NCBI RefSeq assembly: GCF_910594005.1
Contig: NC_057841.1
Span: 11,579,001 to 11,643,000, forward strand
Direction: 5' to 3'
Length of the DNA stretch: 64,000 bases
From: Cervus elaphus
Lineage: Eukaryota > Chordata > Mammalia > Artiodactyla > Cervidae
The notes under the pieces are model-generated. The model ran no database searches. It was not told the origin of the DNA and saw nothing but the letters and a program-made list of their open reading frames with translations. Below are positions 63,113 through 64,000 of this stretch, in pieces. The position numbers were made by a program, and so were the translations under genes. Within the stretch, counting starts at the first letter, position 1. Each line of letters starts with the position of its first letter.

Positions 63113-63420
63113 GGGGGCTTCCCTGGTGGCTCAGTGGTAAAGAATCCACCTGCCAATGCAGGAAACTCAGGTTCAATTCTCTTATCTGGGAAGATTCCAC
63201 TTGCCGCAGAGCAACTAACCCGGTCCGCCACAACTACTGAGCCTGTCTGTGCTCTAGAGGCTGGGAAACTGGAAGGACTGAGTCTGTGTGATGCAATTAC
63301 TGAAGCCCACGAACCCTGAAGTCAGTGCTCTGCAACAAGACAGTAGCCCCCCCCACACACCACAACTAGAGAAACCTGGGCAGCAATGAAGACCCAGCAC
63401 AGCCAGAAATAAATTTTTAA
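63113..63420 (+). mobile_element. CHR-type SINE
   Basis: GGGGGCTTCCCTGGTGGCTC head, GGTTCAATTCTC, CACAACTACTGAGCC, ACAACTAGAGAAACC and GAAGACCCAGCACAGCC, ending AAATAAATTTTTAAC. Confidence 0.92.
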
Positions 63421-64000
63421 CAAATTTTAAGGGAGACACTTTGGTTTCCATGGTTTAATAAAAAAAGAAAAGCCAAGCAATGACAATTAGAAGGCAGTGA
63501 ATGTCTCTTCACTGTACTGCAATTTGAATGTAAATTATCAAACTGTCTACGTGGATCAAAGTCTTCACATGTGAATCCCTTTTCATCACCACTTATCTTA
63601 CTGCTATCATCAGCATGATGCTCACAGGACCATCAGAACATATCTAGAAGATATAAGATTATGGATATGCTTGAAGTTTTTAAAAACTCACACAATTCAT
63701 CAACAAAAATTTTGCCTCTTGTGAATTAAGATGATACAAGAAATTAAATGCTAAACTGGGACAACTTTCAATTAGAACTGTATTAATACATCTCATTCTT
63801 GGTCCCCATTTCACTGTGTCTAGTCAGGACAGCACACTGCAGTGATTACCTGCCTGGGAAAGGAAGGACCGGAAGAGATGGACAACACCCAGTAGATTCA
63901 GTACAGCAGGTGAAGAACTGCCATTTGCCATTAGCATGTGTTTCTACTCCTCTAGTTTATTGTTCCTAATTATTTATTTATTTATGTTTCTGCACTATGA
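63421..64000. other. Unassigned AT-rich sequence to window end
   Basis: Nothing recognised; a short TTTA repeat lies at 63970-63987. Confidence 0.45.

Noticed and set aside
62745..63233. Two overlapping 158-162-codon minus-strand frames
   Set aside because: Both begin in one CHR SINE and end in another with unassigned sequence between; no protein features were found.

Overview
This window is intergenic or intronic nuclear DNA from a ruminant (Bovidae-like). I found no host protein-coding gene, rRNA gene, tRNA gene or CRISPR array. The taxonomic call rests on repeat content. The sequence is crowded with Bov-tA and Bov-A2 SINEs, which have a tRNA-Glu-like head joined to a BovB-derived body. 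It also holds the BovB (RTE-type) LINE, artiodactyl CHR-type SINEs, ruminant L1 elements and bovine mariner-like short inverted-repeat elements. Older mammalian layers (MIR, MLT1-type LTRs, a short TIR DNA transposon) lie underneath. All family names come from my recognition of their consensus features, since no repeat-library search could be run.

Layout. 0-10 kb: scattered Bov-tA copies, a minus-strand L1 3' end (4.1-4.6 kb), a TG/TA microsatellite (5.7 kb), an MLT1 LTR split by a Bov-tA (5.9-6.5 kb), a MIR (7 kb) and a ~115-bp local duplication (7.2 and 8.2 kb). 10-24 kb: L1 3' ends, BovB fragments, a CHR SINE inside an LTR (13.9 kb), a repeat-poor stretch that keeps many CpGs (19.8-20.5 kb), and a rearranged BovB with reverse-transcriptase remnants (21.8-23.3 kb). 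24-41 kb: dense SINE/LINE nesting, including a three-level nest at 30.2-30.9 kb and a BovB/Bov-tA composite at 33-34.2 kb. 41.3-49.2 kb: one 7.86-kb full-length L1 between a perfect 15-bp target-site duplication. 49-64 kb: further SINEs, an LTR-like segment (52.7-53.0 kb), an L1 3' end inside a Bov-tA (53.3-54.1 kb), an L1 split by two SINEs (55.2-56.2 kb) and two mariner-like hairpins (59.5 and 61.2 kb).

The only long coding sequence is the L1 at 41341-49200. It has a 2.7-kb 5' UTR with a YY1-like site at its very start. ORF1 carries a nonsense codon and a frameshift. ORF2 has an endonuclease, a reverse transcriptase with an intact FADD box and a C-terminal Cys/His region, but two frameshifts and an Asp-to-Asn change at a predicted endonuclease catalytic position. 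It is a young but dead copy. Copies of this kind supply the machinery that mobilised the SINEs around it.

I found no convincing new biological system. The observations most worth checking concern insertion mechanism: two A-tail-only insertions flanked by duplications, a target sequence present three times around an L1 and a CHR SINE, an apparent BovB/Bov-tA composite sharing one duplication, a 31-bp target duplication, two inversions of twin-priming type, and the CpG-retaining repeat-free island near 20 kb. Fragment boundaries without a target duplication are accurate only to about 5-20 bases.
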